DNA of 64,000 nt from positions 744,001 to 808,000 of the forward strand of contig CAWBYL010000006.1 of assembly GCA_963793025.1 (NCBI GenBank), given 5' to 3'. Both the position numbers and the translations under genes were made by a program. Shown piece by piece: positions 63,010 through 64,000 of the stretch. How positions within the stretch are numbered: the stretch's first letter is position 1; each line of letters opens with the position of its first letter. A model generated the notes under the pieces. That model was not told where the DNA came from. It saw only the letters and a program-made list of their open reading frames with translations, and made no database searches. This DNA is from CAWBYL01 sp963793025. GTDB taxonomy: Bacteria > Actinomycetota > Acidimicrobiia > Acidimicrobiales > Acidimicrobilacustridaceae.

Positions 63010-63647
63010 TGGCCAGCGTGACCGTCAAGACCGTGGCCGGCGCCGACGCCGGCTCGGTCGACCTCGACGAAGGCACGTTCGGCATCGAGCCCAACGTCCC
63101 GGTGATGCACCAGGTCGTCACCGCCCAGCTGGCGGCCCGCCGGGCGGGCACCCAGAGCACCAAGACCCGCGCCGAGGTGCGCGGTGGTGGGGCCAAGCCC
63201 TGGAAGCAGAAGGGCACGGGCCGCGCTCGTGCCGGCTCCAGCCGAGGCCCGATCTGGATCGGCGGCGGGGTGGCCCACGGGCCCAAGCCCCGCAGCTACG
63301 CCCAGAAGACCCCCAAGAAGATGATCAAGCTGGCGCTGCGCTCGGCCCTCTCGGACCGCGCTGCTGACGGCAAGGTCGTGGTGGTCGACGACTGGGGCTT
63401 CGACGCTCCCTCCACCAAGGGCGCCGTTCAGGCCCTCGCCGCCCTCGGCATCGAGGGTCGGGCCCTGATCGTGCTCTCACGCGAAGACGTCGCCGCCTGG
63501 AAGAGCTTCCGGAACCTCACCGCGGTCCACGTGGTCGAGGCCGGGGGCCTCAACACCTACGACGTGCTCGTGAGCGACTACGTCGTGTTCACCCAGTCCA
63601 CCCTGCCGACGGGGTCTCCCGCCGCTGATGCGGAGGCCGCGAAGTGA
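63009..63647 (+). CDS. rplD: Large ribosomal subunit protein uL4
   Basis: The ATG at 63009 overlaps the rplC stop; a GTG one codon earlier is also in frame. The 212-residue product has the exit-tunnel loop region STKTRAEVRGGGAKPWKQKG, TGRARAGSSRGPIWIGGG, and a C-terminal half typical of L4. In enterobacteria L4 represses the S10 operon by binding its leader; whether that occurs here is unknown. It overlaps rplW by GTGA. Confidence 0.96.
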   Translation: MASVTVKTVAGADAGSVDLDEGTFGIEPNVPVMHQVVTAQLAARRAGTQSTKTRAEVRGGGAKPWKQKGTGRARAGSSRGPIWIGGGVAHGPKPRSYAQKTPKKMIKLALRSALSDRAADGKVVVVDDWGFDAPSTKGAVQALAALGIEGRALIVLSREDVAAWKSFRNLTAVHVVEAGGLNTYDVLVSDYVVFTQSTLPTGSPAADAEAAK

Positions 63648-63934
63648 AGAACCCACGCGACGTCATCATCAAGCCCGTGGTGTCCGAGAAGAGCTACGGC
63701 CTCCTCGACCACAACGTCTACACGTTCGTGGTCCACCCGCAGGCTTCCAAGCCCGAGATCCACGATGCCATCGAGAGCATCTTCGGGGTCACCGTGCTCA
63801 AGGTGAACACCTTGAACCGCAACGGCAAGCGCAAGCGCAACCGTCGCACCGGCACCTTCGGCTCCCGACCCGACACCAAGCGCGCCTTCGTCACCCTCGC
63901 CGACGGCGACCGCATCGATCTGTTCGAGGGGTAG
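63644..63934 (+). CDS. rplW: Large ribosomal subunit protein uL23
   Basis: This 96-residue protein from GTG (overlapping the rplD stop) matches L23: DVIIKPVVSEKSYGLLDHN, VNTLNRNGKRKRNRRTG and KRAFVTLADGDRIDLFEG. It lies at the polypeptide exit and binds trigger factor and SRP. The gene order rplD-rplW-rplB is standard. Confidence 0.96.
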   Translation: MKNPRDVIIKPVVSEKSYGLLDHNVYTFVVHPQASKPEIHDAIESIFGVTVLKVNTLNRNGKRKRNRRTGTFGSRPDTKRAFVTLADGDRIDLFEG

Positions 63935-63939
63935 GACAC

Positions 63940-64000
63940 ATGGCTCTCCGCAAGCGCAAGCCCACCAGCCCCGGGCGCCGGTTCCAGACCGTCTCGGACT
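63940..64000 (+). CDS. rplB: Large ribosomal subunit protein uL2, N-terminal part (runs off the window)
   Basis: Twenty codons are visible from ATG 63940, starting ALRKRKPTSPGRRFQTVSD, the conserved N-terminus of L2 in actinobacteria (compare RKYKPTTPGRR in other groups). It follows rplW by five bases, as expected for the S10 operon. The rest lies beyond the window. Confidence 0.9.
   Translation, partial: MALRKRKPTSPGRRFQTVSD

Overview
The window is high-GC, densely packed, actinobacterial-type DNA with genes overlapping by 1-4 bases. Split b6-type cytochrome b genes, a Tat-type Rieske protein, a NuoG with a C-terminal molybdopterin-dinucleotide-like domain, actinobacterial-style RNA polymerase subunits and GTG/TTG starts suggest a deep-branching actinobacterium, possibly class Acidimicrobiia. 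That placement is inference; no rRNA gene is present. There is no phage, CRISPR array or insertion sequence.

Layout. (1) 1-404: 3' end of zwf, closed by a strong hairpin shared with a convergent gene. (2) 480-7135: a menaquinol:cytochrome c oxidoreductase cluster: a divergent membrane-anchored cytochrome c, then a small membrane protein, a two-cluster ferredoxin, cytochrome b6, subunit IV, Rieske protein, diheme cytochrome c and a second unrecognised membrane protein. (3) 7140-23019: a full nuoA-N operon for 14-subunit NADH dehydrogenase. (4) 23118-33564: a second, divergent complex I operon (ABCD-HIJKLMN) with no nuoE, nuoF or nuoG. A MidA/NDUFAF7-type methyltransferase follows, then acetyl-CoA synthetase and a HAD phosphatase. 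(5) 37264-40591: small minus-strand genes (AHSA1/ArsR pair, YajQ, tRNA-Tyr, SGNH hydrolase, GNAT). (6) 40635-64000: the information-processing block: tRNA-Thr, tRNA-Met, tuf, rpmG, a frameshifted ECF sigma factor with its anti-sigma, tRNA-Trp, secE-nusG-rplK-rplA, rplJ-rplL, rpoB-rpoC, rpsL-rpsG-fusA-tuf-rpsJ. After a terminator and two unrelated genes come rplC-rplD-rplW-rplB.

How the parts fit. The first complex I should oxidise NADH. The second lacks the NADH module and so should take electrons from another donor, plausibly reduced ferredoxin; a ferredoxin gene sits in the bc operon. Both would reduce menaquinone, and the b6-type complex would pass electrons to c-type cytochromes. Regions 2-4 therefore read as one respiratory block of about 33 kb.

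The most notable signals are the tandem complex I operons, the ferredoxin in the bc operon, three genes (Rieske and both tuf copies) written in a G/T-ending codon style unlike all neighbours, the loss of the second zinc site in RpoC, and an S10 operon split after rpsJ.
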